From Chelatococcus asaccharovorans (lineage in GTDB: Bacteria > Pseudomonadota > Alphaproteobacteria > Rhizobiales > Beijerinckiaceae): DNA of 64,000 nt. The notes beneath the pieces are model-generated. The model did not search any database, was not told the origin of the DNA, and saw only the letters and a list, made by a program, of their open reading frames with translations. The DNA lies in contig NZ_QJJK01000003.1 in assembly GCF_003201475.1 (NCBI RefSeq), forward strand, positions 248,001 to 312,000, written 5' to 3'. The translations under genes and the position numbers were made by a program. Positions 17,179 through 26,497 of the stretch are shown one piece after another (the stretch's first letter is position 1; every line of letters begins with the position of its first letter).

Positions 17179-17574
17179 ATGAGGACAGCCATGACCCCGA
17201 CGAAGGGCACGACAGCGCCCATGACGTTTGGGCCGCGTGCGGTGGGCAGGCGTCTCGCATTCGGCCTCGTCGGCGGTTCCGCTGCTGTCGCGCTGCTCCT
17301 CGGGGTAGCCGCGGTCACACCGGCGGCGGCGCAGAACGCACCGCTTGAACTGCCGCAGCAGGGCCAATCCCTCGCGAAGCCCGGTAAGGCGAAGCCGGCG
17401 CGGGCCGCCAGGACGGCGAAGCCGCAATCATCCGGTCGCGTGCAGCGTCCCGCCGTGCAGCAGTTCCGCCAGCCGAGCTACGAGGACCTGGCGCCCCAGG
17501 GCACGGAGGAGGGCGGCCCCGGCATTCGCCCGAGTTTCCGGGGCGGCAAGCCGGCGCTGAACCTGGGGTTCTGA
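17179..17574 (+). CDS. Secreted basic protein, function unknown
   Basis: 131 residues. A classic signal peptide (positively charged start, hydrophobic GLVGGSAAVALLLGVAAV, cleavage near AAAQN) predicts export to the periplasm. The mature 80 residues are Lys/Arg/Pro/Gln-rich and probably disordered, with no recognised domain. ATG 17179 or ATG 17191 are both plausible; the latter has a GAGGA ribosome site. It stands alone and is followed by a strong terminator. Confidence 0.65.
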   Translation: MRTAMTPTKGTTAPMTFGPRAVGRRLAFGLVGGSAAVALLLGVAAVTPAAAQNAPLELPQQGQSLAKPGKAKPARAARTAKPQSSGRVQRPAVQQFRQPSYEDLAPQGTEEGGPGIRPSFRGGKPALNLGF

Positions 17575-17606
17575 GAAGGCCCCTGTTATCGGCCTTCGAT
17601 GACGTG

Positions 17607-17642
17607 AAGCGGCCCCGATTCGGCGAGGGCCGCTTTTTTTAT
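17607..17642 (+). terminator. Rho-independent terminator
   Basis: AAGCGGCCC pairs with GGGCCGCTT, 11-base loop, followed by a run of T. It ends the secreted-protein gene and lies between convergent genes, so it may also act for the MFS gene. Confidence 0.85.
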
Positions 17643-17660
17643 GCGCTGATCAGCACAGGG

Positions 17661-18851
17661 TCAGTTGCCGCAGCCGACGGTCTCGGCCGCAGGCTCCGGA
17701 AACGCCTTTTTCTCGCTGCGCAGCGCAAGCAAGGCCGTTCCGATGGCCGCCAGGGGGAACAGTGCGGCCGCCAGCGGCACCATGCCGAGGCCCGGTCCAT
17801 GGTCGATCACCGCCGCGCCCGCCCAGGCGCCGATGGCATTCCCCAGATTGAAGGCCGCGATATTGAAGCTGGACGCAAGGCTCTGGCCGGCCCCTTCGGC
17901 CTTGCTCAGCACCCACATCTGCAGGGGCGCCACGGTGGCAAAACCGGCCGCCCCGAGCAGCCCGACCGCGATGATCGCCGCGAGCGGCTGATGGAGCGCC
18001 AGCGTCATGGCCATGAGCACCAGCGCAAGGGCCGCCATCGTGCCGAGGACGGTCGGCACCAGCCAGCGATCGGCCAGTCTGCCGCCGATGAGATTGCCAA
18101 CGACCAGGCCCCCGCCGAAGACGAGCAGGATCGGCGAGACGGCGCTGGCCGGAAGGCCGGTGATGTCCGTCAGGGCGGGGGCGATATAGGTGAAGACCGC
18201 GAAGACACCGGCATAACCGAAGACGGTGGTGGTGAGGCCGAGCAGGACGGGGCGGCGCAGGATGGCACGCAGGTCCGCCCTCCAGTCCGCAGCATCGACA
18301 GGAGCACCGTCCCGTGGGACCAGCGCGGCGATCACGCCGAGCGCTGCAAGGCCGACGAGGGCGACCGCCCAGAAGGTGGCGCGCCAGCCGAACTGCTGGC
18401 CGAGCCACGTGCCGAAGGGGACGCCGAGGATATTGGCGACGGTCAGCCCCGTGAACATGATGGCGATGGCGGAGGCCTGCCTGTCGCGGGCAACGAGCCC
18501 GGTCGCGACGACCGAGCCGACACCGAAGAAGGTGCCATGCGCGAGCGCCGTGACAACGCGGGCGACCATCAGGCTGGTGTAGTCGGGCGCAAGTGCACAG
18601 GCCGCATTGCCGATGGTGAAGATCGTCATCAGGCCGATCAGCACATGCTTGCGCGGCAGCCGCGCGGTCATGGCGGTGAGGAGCGGTGCACCAACGACGA
18701 CGCCGAGCGCGTAGCCGGAGATCAGGAGGCCGGCAGAGGCGATCGAAACGCCGAGTTCGGTACTGACCTCGATGAGGAGGCCCATGATCACGAATTCGGT
18801 AACGCCTATTCCGAAAGCGCCGGCGGTCAGCGCATAGAGAGCAAGGGGCAT
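17661..18851 (-). CDS. MFS transporter, AraJ/YdhP-like drug-H+ antiporter family
   Basis: 396-residue inner-membrane carrier with 12 predicted helices, of the DHA1-type major facilitator group that includes AraJ and YdhP. The N-terminus ALTAGAFGIGVTEFVIMGLL and the motif-A-like loop TARLPRKHVLIGL after helix 2 are typical; the central cytoplasmic loop lies near VPRDGAPVDAADW. The substrate is unknown; efflux of a small toxic compound or sugar is the usual role. It is divergent from the LysR gene at 18977, which probably controls it. Confidence 0.9.
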   Translation of the reverse strand: MPLALYALTAGAFGIGVTEFVIMGLLIEVSTELGVSIASAGLLISGYALGVVVGAPLLTAMTARLPRKHVLIGLMTIFTIGNAACALAPDYTSLMVARVVTALAHGTFFGVGSVVATGLVARDRQASAIAIMFTGLTVANILGVPFGTWLGQQFGWRATFWAVALVGLAALGVIAALVPRDGAPVDAADWRADLRAILRRPVLLGLTTTVFGYAGVFAVFTYIAPALTDITGLPASAVSPILLVFGGGLVVGNLIGGRLADRWLVPTVLGTMAALALVLMAMTLALHQPLAAIIAVGLLGAAGFATVAPLQMWVLSKAEGAGQSLASSFNIAAFNLGNAIGAWAGAAVIDHGPGLGMVPLAAALFPLAAIGTALLALRSEKKAFPEPAAETVGCGN

Positions 18852-18942
18852 GGCAATGATCCGTCATATCGGACAACGCGGGGTCTCACGCCATCTAGGG
18901 TTGGGCTCTCTTATGAGATAGACTGCCTGAAAGAAAATCATC

Positions 18943-18978
18943 TGTGAGTTGAATTCACATAATGAGTTGAGGTCACAT
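18943..18978 (+). promoter_or_regulatory. Tandem LysR-type operator
   Basis: Two direct copies of GAGTTGAATTCACAT / GAGTTGAGGTCACAT (18946 and 18964, 18-bp spacing). The first lies in a TGTGA-N7-TCACA dyad; the second overlaps the ribosome site and start codon of the LysR gene. It is likely bound by the LysR protein itself. Confidence 0.6.
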
Positions 18979-19894
18979 GGCGCGTGTCGAGGTCAATCGC
19001 TCCGGCGAGATGGAAGTCTTCGCTGATGTGGTGGAACAGGGAGGCTTCTCCGCCGCCGCCCGCGCCCGCCGCATGACACCGTCCGCCGTGAGCAAGCTGA
19101 TCGCGCGGCTTGAAAGCCGTCTTGGGGCGCGGCTCGTCAACCGGTCGACGCGCCGCTTCCAGCTCACACCCGAGGGCTCCGCCTTCTACGACAGCGTCAA
19201 GCGCATCCTTGCCGATATCGACGAGGCGGAGCGCAGCGCTTTCTCCGGCGAGCGTCCGGTCGGGCGCATCAGGCTGAATACCAGCGCCTCCTACGGCAAT
19301 CATGTGCTGGCGCCGCTCGTCGGGGCTTTCCTGGCACGCTATCCCGACGTCCAGCTCGACATCGCGCAGACGGACGTGGTGATCGACCTCTTGGCCGAAC
19401 GCACGGATGTGGCCGTGCGCGCGGGCCCCTTGAAAAGCTCGAGCCTGGTGGCCCGCAAGCTTGGTGAGACGCCGATGCTCATCGTTGCCGCACCTGCCTA
19501 TCTCGCGCGCTTCGGCACGCCGAAGACAGCTCCGGATCTCGCCCGGCACAACCGGCTCGGCTTCAGCTATACCCGGCTTGTGGACGGCTGGCCCCTGAGC
19601 GACGGGATGGCGCCGCCCGACGCGCCTCAGATCGTCCCGGCCATCGGCCGGGTGCAAGCCAGTGACGGCGAGGCGCTCCGTCATCTGGCGATAGGTGGAG
19701 CGGGCCTTGCACGACTTGCCGCCTTTACGATACGCGATGATATTGCCGCCGGGCGGCTGCAGACGGTAATGGAAGACTGCAATCCGGGGGACCGGGAGGC
19801 CTTCCATGCCATCTATGTCGGGCAGGGCGGACCTGTGCCGACGCGGGTGAGGGCGCTGCTTGACTTCCTGGCCGAGCATGGGCGGGTGAGTTAG
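18977..19894 (+). CDS. LysR-family transcriptional regulator
   Basis: 305 residues. The N-terminal winged helix reads FADVVEQGGFSAAARARRMTPSAVSKLIARLESRLGARL with the usual recognition helix, followed by the linker and a periplasmic-binding-like effector domain from about residue 90. ATG 18977 sits right after TTGAGGTCAC. Divergence from the MFS gene and the tandem operator between them argue for control of that transporter and self-repression. Confidence 0.92.
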   Translation: MARVEVNRSGEMEVFADVVEQGGFSAAARARRMTPSAVSKLIARLESRLGARLVNRSTRRFQLTPEGSAFYDSVKRILADIDEAERSAFSGERPVGRIRLNTSASYGNHVLAPLVGAFLARYPDVQLDIAQTDVVIDLLAERTDVAVRAGPLKSSSLVARKLGETPMLIVAAPAYLARFGTPKTAPDLARHNRLGFSYTRLVDGWPLSDGMAPPDAPQIVPAIGRVQASDGEALRHLAIGGAGLARLAAFTIRDDIAAGRLQTVMEDCNPGDREAFHAIYVGQGGPVPTRVRALLDFLAEHGRVS

Positions 19895-19914
19895 AGCAGA
19901 TCCGACTTGAATGG
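19893..19914 (+). repeat. REP-like element, half copy
   Basis: AGAGCAGATCCGACTTGAAT matches the start of the repeats at 4534 and 12436 but has no pairing arm. It begins within the LysR stop codon. Confidence 0.6.
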
Positions 19915-19956
19915 CGCACAGAGGCGCACGTCGCGCGGGGAGTCCGCGGGGAGTCC

Positions 19957-20739
19957 ATGTCGATGCACGCGATCGTTCGAAACGAGGAGCTCTTTCAGAC
20001 GGCTCTCCCGGGGGGACGTCTCCTGCGGAAGCGGCTGATTCCTGCCCTCATCGGTGTGGTGCTGGCCTTCATCCCCGCTGGATCCGTGGGGGGTGCGCTG
20101 GCTGCCGGCGCCGACGCTCTTGTCGGCGAGTGGCTGGTCGAAGACATTGGCGGCGGCGGTGTCGTCGACCGGGTCCGGATGACCGTCACCTTCACCGGCG
20201 ACGGCAAGGTGAACGGCTCGGGCGGCTGCAATCGTTTCACGGGCAAGGTGAAGATGACCGGCGATACCCTGCGGTTCGGTCTTCTCGCGACCATGCGCAT
20301 GGCCTGCCCGCCGGCGGTCATGGGCCAGGAGCAGAAATTCCTTCGCACGCTGCAGGGCGTGCGAAGCTGGGCGGTCGACAGCGACGGCAAGCTCGTTCTG
20401 CGCGACGATGGCGGCAAGCCGTTGTTGCTGTTGGCGCGGGTTCGTCAGAGCGCGGCGATCACCATCGAGGTCCCGTCGACCGCCGCGGTCCGGACCGTCA
20501 AGGTGGACTATGCCTGCGGTGACCGGATCGTTGATGCCACCTATTTCAACGCCGGCGAAGTCTCCCTCGTTTCCCTGTCATGGACCGGCGAATTCGTGGT
20601 CGCCGCCAATGTGCTGGCCGCCTCGGGCGCCAAATATGCCGGCGGCCGTTACATCTGGTGGACCAAGGGCAAGACGGCTGATCTCTATGACCTGACGAAG
20701 GGCGAGAATGCGGAGCCGCTTGCCTGCACGCAGACATGA
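19957..20739 (+). CDS. Exported META-domain plus MliC-like lysozyme-inhibitor protein
   Basis: 260 residues with an N-terminal signal/anchor (LIPALIGVVLAFIPAGSVGGALA, about 27-49). Residues about 52-150 form a META/HslJ-type domain (GEWLVEDI, VNGSGGCNRFTGKV, LATMRMACPPAVMGQEQKFL). Residues about 170-258 form an MliC-like C-type lysozyme inhibitor domain (VDYACGDRIVDATYFN, YAGGRYIWWTKGKTADLYD) with the pair of cysteines expected near each end. Likely periplasmic or envelope-attached, protecting peptidoglycan from lysozyme; that role is inferred from the domain. It stands alone on the plus strand ahead of dnaE. Confidence 0.82.
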   Translation: MSMHAIVRNEELFQTALPGGRLLRKRLIPALIGVVLAFIPAGSVGGALAAGADALVGEWLVEDIGGGGVVDRVRMTVTFTGDGKVNGSGGCNRFTGKVKMTGDTLRFGLLATMRMACPPAVMGQEQKFLRTLQGVRSWAVDSDGKLVLRDDGGKPLLLLARVRQSAAITIEVPSTAAVRTVKVDYACGDRIVDATYFNAGEVSLVSLSWTGEFVVAANVLAASGAKYAGGRYIWWTKGKTADLYDLTKGENAEPLACTQT

Positions 20740-20857
20740 CAAGAGCGATCCACCGGTAATCCGGGGAATGGGGTTCGGCCCCGGCGACGGGCGCCTTATG
20801 CTCGGGGCAGGACGGGCGTTGAGTCCGCTCCGGACAGGTTTGGTATCGGGTGGTTGA

Positions 20858-23800
20858 ATGAGCGTTTCGGCGACAGAGATCTACAAGGACATCGGCTTCG
20901 TGCATCTGCACGTCCATTCCTCGTTTTCGCTGCTGGAGGGCGCGCTGACCATCGCGGCGCTGACGAAAATGGCGATCGCCGACGCCATGCCGGCCCTGGC
21001 GCTGACCGATACCAACAATCTCTTCGGTGCCCTGGAGTTTTCCGAGAAGCTTGCCGGCTCAGGCATCCAGCCGATCGCCGGCCTGCAGCTCACGGTTGAG
21101 TTCGAGCCGCCGGATCCCACCGTGCGCCAGACGGTGATGCGGAGTTTGCCGCATGTCGTGCTGCTTGCGACCAGCGAGGCTGGCTATGGCAATCTGATGC
21201 AGCTCACGAGCCGCGCGTTCCTCGATTCGACGGCCGGGGAGGTGACGCATGTGCCCTTCGCGCGACTGGCAGCCCACAGCGAGGGCCTGATCGCGCTGAC
21301 CGGCGGGCCGGGCGGGCCGCTCGACAGGGCCTTGCGGGACGGACAGGCTGATCTGGCATCGGATCGCTTCAAGCGTCTGCAAAAGGTGTTCGGAGACCGG
21401 CTCTATGTGGAGCTGCAGCGCCACGGCACGGATGAGGAGCGCGCCGTGGAGGCGGAACTCCTGCGTCTCGCCTACCGTGACGGCGTGCCGCTCGTCGCCG
21501 CCAACGAGCCCTATTTCGCCAAGGCCGGCGACTATGAGGCGCATGATGCGCTGCTCGCCATTGCCGAAGGACGTCTCGTCACGGACGACAATCGCCGCCG
21601 GTTGACGAGCGAGCATGACTTCAAGTCGCGCGCGGCGATGGTCAAGCTGTTCGAGGATCTGCCCGAAGCGTTGCAGTCGACGGTCGAGATCGCGATGCGC
21701 TCAGCCTACCGGCCGCGCACGCGCAAGCCGATGTTGCCGCGCTTCAGCGGTGACGAGGCCGATGAGGCGGCCGAGCTCAGGAGGCAGGCGGAAGCGGGAC
21801 TGGCTGCCCGCCTCGCCACGCATCCACCGGCGCCGGGTTTGACGGAAGCCGACTATCGCCAGCGCCTCGCGTTCGAGCTGTCGATCATCGAGCGCATGCG
21901 GTTTCCCGGCTACTTCCTGATCGTCGCGGACTTTATCAAATGGGCGAAGGCGCACGACATTCCGGTCGGTCCGGGCCGTGGTTCGGGGGCGGGCTCGCTC
22001 GTTGCCTATTCGCTCACCATCACCGACCTCGATCCGTTGCGGTTCGGTCTCCTGTTCGAGCGCTTCCTCAACCCGGATCGCGTGTCGATGCCGGATTTCG
22101 ACATCGACTTCTGCCAGGACCGGCGCGAAGAGGTCATCGCCTATGTGCAGCAGCGCTATGGCGAGGACAGGGTGGCGCAGATCATCACCTTCGGCACGCT
22201 GCAGGCCCGCGGGGTGATGCGCGACGTCGGCCGCGTGCTGGAAATGCCCTATGGGCAGGTCGACAAGCTGACGAAGCTCGTGCCGCAGAACCCGGCCAAT
22301 CCCGTCACGCTCAAGAAGGCGATCGAGGACGAGCCGAAGCTCCAGAGTGCGGCGAAGGAGGAGCCGGTCGTCGGGCGCATGCTCGGCATCGCCCAGAAGC
22401 TCGAGGGGTTGCACCGCCACGCCTCGACCCACGCCGCCGGCATCGTCATCGGCGACCGGCCGCTCGAAGAGCTCGTGCCGCTCTATCGCGATCCGCGTTC
22501 GGGCATGCGCGTCAGCCAGCTCAATATGAAATGGGTGGAGCAGGCGGGCCTCGTCAAATTCGACTTCCTCGGCTTGAAGACGCTGACCGTGCTGCGCACG
22601 GCAGTCGATCTCATCAAGAAGAAGGGCGAGGATATCGATCTCTCGACCATCCCCCTCGATGACAGGAAAACTTACGAATATCTCGGCCGCGGCGAAACGG
22701 TCGGCGTGTTCCAGGTGGAAAGCGCGGGCATGCGCAAGGCGCTCGTCGAGATGCGCGCCGACCGTCTGGAGGACCTGATCGCCCTCGTGGCGCTCTATCG
22801 CCCGGGCCCGATGGCCAATATTCCCGTCTATTGCGCGCGCAAGCACGGGGACGGCGAGCCGGAGGAGGAGTGGTACCTCCACGAGAAGCTCAGGCCGATC
22901 CTCAACGAGACCTTCGGCATCATCATCTATCAGGAACAGGTGATGCAGGTGGCGCAGTCGCTGTCGGGCTATTCGCTCGGCGAAGCCGATCTGCTGCGCC
23001 GCGCCATGGGCAAGAAGATCAAAGCCGAGATGGACGCGCAGCGCGAGCGCTTCGTCAGTGGCGCGATCGAGCGCGGCCTGACCAAGGCGCTGGCCGACGA
23101 AATCTTCGACCTGCTCGCCAAATTCGCCGACTACGGCTTCAACAAGAGCCATGCGGCCGCCTATGCGCTCGTGTCCTACCACACGGGCTATCTCAAGGCG
23201 AACCACCCGGTCGAGTTCATGGCGGCGTCGATGACGCTCGAACTCGACAATACCGACAAGCTGTCGGAATTCCGGCGCGAGGCGGAGCGGCTCGGCATCA
23301 AGGTCGAGCCGCCGTCGATCAACCGCTCCGGGGTGGTCTTCGAGGTGCATTATGACGTCGAGGCGCGCGGCTCGATCCGCTACGCGCTCGCCGCGCTGAA
23401 GGGGGTGGGCCGGCAGGCGGTGGAGGCGCTGGTGGCCGCCCGCGGTGACACGCCCTTCCGCGACCTCAGCGATTTCGCCCGGCGCTTCAATCCGAAGCTC
23501 GTCAACAAGCGCACGCTCGAAGCGCTGATCTCGGCCGGTGCCTTCGATGAGCTCGAGCCGGACCGGGCGCGCAGTTTTGCAGCCATCGACGCCATCACGG
23601 CGATCGCCGCGCGCACGGTTGCCGCGGCGGCCGACGGCCAGAACGACTTTTTCGGTGGACCGGCGGCCGCGCCGGAGCAGCTGCGCATACCGCAGTATGT
23701 GCCGTGGCTGCCGGCGGAGCGCCTGCAACGCGAGTATGACGCGGCCGGGTTCTTCCTTACGGGCCACCCGCTCGACGAATATGGCGCGCTGCTCGAGAAG

Positions 23801-24328
23801 CTGCGTGTGCAGCGCTGGGCGGATTTTGCCAAGGCGGTGCGCGGCGGCGTGAATATGGGGCGGCTCGCGGCCACCGTCCTTGACCGCACGGAACGGCGCA
23901 CGAAAAGCGGCTCGAAGATGGGCATCGTCAATCTGTCCGACCAGAGCGGGCATTTCGAGGCCATCATCTTCGCCGAGGGACTGTCGCATTTCCGCGACCT
24001 GCTGGAGCCCGGCAAGGCCGTTATCCTGCTGGTCCAGGCCTCCGCCGAGGGCGAGGAGGTGAGGGCGCGTATCCAGTCCGTCGAGCCGCTCGATTCGGCC
24101 GTCTCGAAGCATCACAAGAGCCTGCGCATTTTCCTGCGCGACGAGGCGCCGCTGCCCATCGTCGCCGAGCGTCTCAGGGATCGCGGTGACGGCGACGTCT
24201 CGCTCGTGCTGATGCTGGAAGAGAAGCAGGAGGTCGAGGTGAAGCTGAAGGGCCGCTTCCCGACGACGCCACAGATGGCGAGCGCCATCCGTGCCATTCC
24301 CGGCGTCGTCCATGTGGAGATGCTGTAG
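20858..24328 (+). CDS. dnaE: DNA polymerase III alpha subunit
   Basis: The replicative polymerase subunit, 1156 residues, close to DnaE1 of other bacteria. It has an N-terminal PHP domain (VHLHVHSSFSLLEGALT), finger and palm regions with the catalytic aspartates in MPDFDIDFCQDRR (about 410-422), GPGRGSGAGSLVAY, the QVESAGMRKAL block, a helix-hairpin-helix zone (ALAALKGVGRQAVEAL, about 845-860), and an OB-fold near residues 1000-1090. The intact PHP motif, the length and the lack of imuA/imuB neighbours argue for DnaE1 rather than the mutagenic DnaE2. ATG 20858 follows a GGGTGG ribosome site. Confidence 0.96.
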   Translation: MSVSATEIYKDIGFVHLHVHSSFSLLEGALTIAALTKMAIADAMPALALTDTNNLFGALEFSEKLAGSGIQPIAGLQLTVEFEPPDPTVRQTVMRSLPHVVLLATSEAGYGNLMQLTSRAFLDSTAGEVTHVPFARLAAHSEGLIALTGGPGGPLDRALRDGQADLASDRFKRLQKVFGDRLYVELQRHGTDEERAVEAELLRLAYRDGVPLVAANEPYFAKAGDYEAHDALLAIAEGRLVTDDNRRRLTSEHDFKSRAAMVKLFEDLPEALQSTVEIAMRSAYRPRTRKPMLPRFSGDEADEAAELRRQAEAGLAARLATHPPAPGLTEADYRQRLAFELSIIERMRFPGYFLIVADFIKWAKAHDIPVGPGRGSGAGSLVAYSLTITDLDPLRFGLLFERFLNPDRVSMPDFDIDFCQDRREEVIAYVQQRYGEDRVAQIITFGTLQARGVMRDVGRVLEMPYGQVDKLTKLVPQNPANPVTLKKAIEDEPKLQSAAKEEPVVGRMLGIAQKLEGLHRHASTHAAGIVIGDRPLEELVPLYRDPRSGMRVSQLNMKWVEQAGLVKFDFLGLKTLTVLRTAVDLIKKKGEDIDLSTIPLDDRKTYEYLGRGETVGVFQVESAGMRKALVEMRADRLEDLIALVALYRPGPMANIPVYCARKHGDGEPEEEWYLHEKLRPILNETFGIIIYQEQVMQVAQSLSGYSLGEADLLRRAMGKKIKAEMDAQRERFVSGAIERGLTKALADEIFDLLAKFADYGFNKSHAAAYALVSYHTGYLKANHPVEFMAASMTLELDNTDKLSEFRREAERLGIKVEPPSINRSGVVFEVHYDVEARGSIRYALAALKGVGRQAVEALVAARGDTPFRDLSDFARRFNPKLVNKRTLEALISAGAFDELEPDRARSFAAIDAITAIAARTVAAAADGQNDFFGGPAAAPEQLRIPQYVPWLPAERLQREYDAAGFFLTGHPLDEYGALLEKLRVQRWADFAKAVRGGVNMGRLAATVLDRTERRTKSGSKMGIVNLSDQSGHFEAIIFAEGLSHFRDLLEPGKAVILLVQASAEGEEVRARIQSVEPLDSAVSKHHKSLRIFLRDEAPLPIVAERLRDRGDGDVSLVLMLEEKQEVEVKLKGRFPTTPQMASAIRAIPGVVHVEML

Positions 24329-24669
24329 CGGTGAGGAGTTGGCACCCTTGGCCTTGGCGGAGCACCGATTTCACGTCAGGCCCCGCGCCTGCAGTCCGCC
24401 GTGGCATGACGACGGAGGTTCTGCTGGCTTCGCTGAGGCAAGGCCCACATGCCTCCGCGGCCCATAGCGGAGGTCTGTCACGGGGCAAAACGGACGCAGT
24501 CACGCGCTCCATTGCGGAATGTCCGCGGATTTTCACCGGCGGAGCTTGTGAAGGGCGAGCCTTAGCCCTACCTTAAAAGGGCATCCAGCAGGAATTTGGA
24601 GTCGCTTCGACATGGATTTGTCTCTCGCCGCCGTCGTTCAGTCGATCATGCCGCGAGAAATCCTGTCCC
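24329..24669 (+). other. dnaE to ABC-F intergenic region
   Basis: About 340 bases. A degenerate copy of the dispersed repeat also seen near 62893 occurs around 24400-24450 (shared ATGACGACGGAGGTT and TGGCTTC). No gene is supported. The promoter for the next gene probably lies near 24575-24650. Confidence 0.5.
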
Positions 24670-26265
24670 ATGCCTGCTTCCTTGCCTCCTTCCATCACCC
24701 TGTTCGATCTATCGTGGCATACTCCTGAGGGAACGCCGCTCTTCTCCGATCTCAATCTGAGCTTCGGTCCCGAGCGTACTGGCATCGTCGGGCGAAACGG
24801 CACCGGCAAGACCACGCTGTTGCGGCTGATCGCCGGCGAGCTACGCCCGACGTCTGGTTCCATCCAAGCCTCCGGCGCCCTTGGCATCATGCGGCAGGAT
24901 GGACACGCGAATGCCGGCACGCTCGCGGACCTTTTTGACGCGGGATCGGCCTTGGCAGTGCTCGACCGCGCTGAAAGGGGCCTTGCCGAGCCTGATGAAC
25001 TGGCCGGAGCTGACTGGACCCTACCGGCCAGGATCGACGCTGCCCTTGCGCGGTGCGGTCTGTCCCTGGAGCCTGATGTGCCTCTGGCTGCGCTCTCCGG
25101 CGGGCAGCGCAGCCGCGCAGCCCTCGCGGCGTTAATTTTCGCTGAGCCCGACGTCCTCCTGCTTGATGAACCGACCAACAATATGGACCGTGAAGGACGT
25201 CGGGCAGTGCTGGACTTCATCGGCGGATGGCGCGGTAGCTCCATCATCGTCAGTCATGATCGGGAGCTGCTTGATACGATGGATGCCATCGTGGAACTGA
25301 CAGCGCTTGGCGCTACACGCTACGGCGGGAGCTATGGTGCCTTTCGTGCGCGAAAATCCACGGAACTCGAGGCTGCTCGCCACGATCTCGCAACCGCCGA
25401 AAGGAACCGCGCGGAGACCAGGCGTCGCGCACAGCAGGCGCTCGAACGCAAAGCGAGAAGCGATAGCAATGGACGGAAGCGACGCGCCAAAGGCGATCAG
25501 CCGAAAATCCTGATGGATGCGGCGCGAGGCCGCGCCGAGACATCCGGCGGCGCAAATGCCCGCCTTCGCGACGCGCGGATCGAGATGGCGGAGGACGCCC
25601 TCTCCAGCGCGCGCGAGAGAATCGAAGTGCTGCAGCCCTTGCGCATGGAGATGCTCACCACGGACATGCCGCCTGGCAAGACCGCCCTTCGTCTTACAGA
25701 CGTGACGGGGGGATATGCGAGCGAGCGGCCCGTCATTCGCGATCTGTCTCTGACCCTGACCGGTCCCGAGCGGGTCGCTATCACCGGCCCAAACGGCAGC
25801 GGCAAGTCCACGTTGCTGGCGCTCATCGCCGGCAAGCTCGAGCCGCAGAGCGGAACTATTGATCGGTTGGTGCCCCTGGCTTTTCTTGACCAGGATTTGA
25901 GCTTGCTCGTTCCTGATCTCTCGTTGCGCGAGAACTTCCTGCATTTGAACCCGCATACGGATGAGAACCACTGTCGCGCGGCCCTGGCGCGTTTTCGTTT
26001 CCGTGCTGAGGATGCGCATCAGCGTGTGGGCGCTCTCAGTGGTGGTGAACGATTGCGCGCCGGGCTTGCCTGCACCCTGGGGCGGCCCGTCCCGCCCGCG
26101 CTTCTCATTCTGGATGAGCCGACCAATCATCTTGATCTCGATGGAATGGAGGCGCTGGAATTGGCGCTGTGCGCCTTTGACGGCGCGCTCCTCGTCGTAA
26201 GCCACGACAAGAGGTTTCTTGACCGCCTTGCCGTGCAGCGAAGCGTGGAGCTGGGATGCCTTTGA
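24670..26265 (+). CDS. ABC-F family ATPase
   Basis: 531 residues with two nucleotide-binding domains and no membrane segment, the plan of ABC-F ribosome-acting proteins (EttA, Uup, Msr-type). Domain 1: Walker A GRNGTGKTT, LSGGQRSR, LLLDEPTNNMD. The linker (about 235-330) is Arg/Ala/Glu-rich and helical, as for the P-site tRNA interaction motif. Domain 2: GPNGSGKST, LSGGERLRAGLA, LLILDEPTNHLDLDG. It lies just before rpsB. Its subgroup and whether it confers antibiotic protection cannot be told from sequence alone. The start at ATG 24670 has only a weak ribosome site. Confidence 0.9.
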   Translation: MPASLPPSITLFDLSWHTPEGTPLFSDLNLSFGPERTGIVGRNGTGKTTLLRLIAGELRPTSGSIQASGALGIMRQDGHANAGTLADLFDAGSALAVLDRAERGLAEPDELAGADWTLPARIDAALARCGLSLEPDVPLAALSGGQRSRAALAALIFAEPDVLLLDEPTNNMDREGRRAVLDFIGGWRGSSIIVSHDRELLDTMDAIVELTALGATRYGGSYGAFRARKSTELEAARHDLATAERNRAETRRRAQQALERKARSDSNGRKRRAKGDQPKILMDAARGRAETSGGANARLRDARIEMAEDALSSARERIEVLQPLRMEMLTTDMPPGKTALRLTDVTGGYASERPVIRDLSLTLTGPERVAITGPNGSGKSTLLALIAGKLEPQSGTIDRLVPLAFLDQDLSLLVPDLSLRENFLHLNPHTDENHCRAALARFRFRAEDAHQRVGALSGGERLRAGLACTLGRPVPPALLILDEPTNHLDLDGMEALELALCAFDGALLVVSHDKRFLDRLAVQRSVELGCL

Positions 26266-26329
26266 TCGAGCGATCGCCCGCTAAACGGGATCCTGACGGA
26301 CGGAATGCCTTCTTTCCGCACGCCATCTC

Positions 26330-26358
26330 TTGCATCTCAACGCTGGCGCCCTTATAAG
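26330..26358 (+). promoter_or_regulatory. Probable rpsB-tsf promoter
   Basis: TTGCAT (26330-26335), 17-base spacer, TATAAG (26353-26358), a good sigma-70-type match. It leaves a leader of about 130 bases before the rpsB start, room for ribosomal-protein feedback control. Confidence 0.65.
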
Positions 26359-26497
26359 CGCGCGCATTCCACACGCGGGGTTTCGCTCGCGAAGGTCCTA
26401 TCACAAGGGCCTTCATGAGGTTTCTCACGAGCCATCCGGTGGCCGGATCGTCCGGCCCAAGGCCCCGCGGCGGCATCATAACCGGAGTTAATTGACT

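Noticed and set aside
17604-18947. 447-codon plus-strand frame opposite the MFS transporter
   Set aside because: Hydrophilic, Asp/Arg/Gln-rich translation typical of the reverse of a membrane protein gene.
21701-24313. Very long open frame on the minus strand opposite dnaE
   Set aside because: High GC leaves antisense frames open; the translation is Arg/His/Asp-rich with no family features, while the plus-strand frame is clearly dnaE.
20858-24328. Possibility that the polymerase is the SOS mutagenic DnaE2
   Set aside because: Intact PHP metal motif, length of 1156 residues, no imuA/imuB neighbours and no SOS box seen before it.
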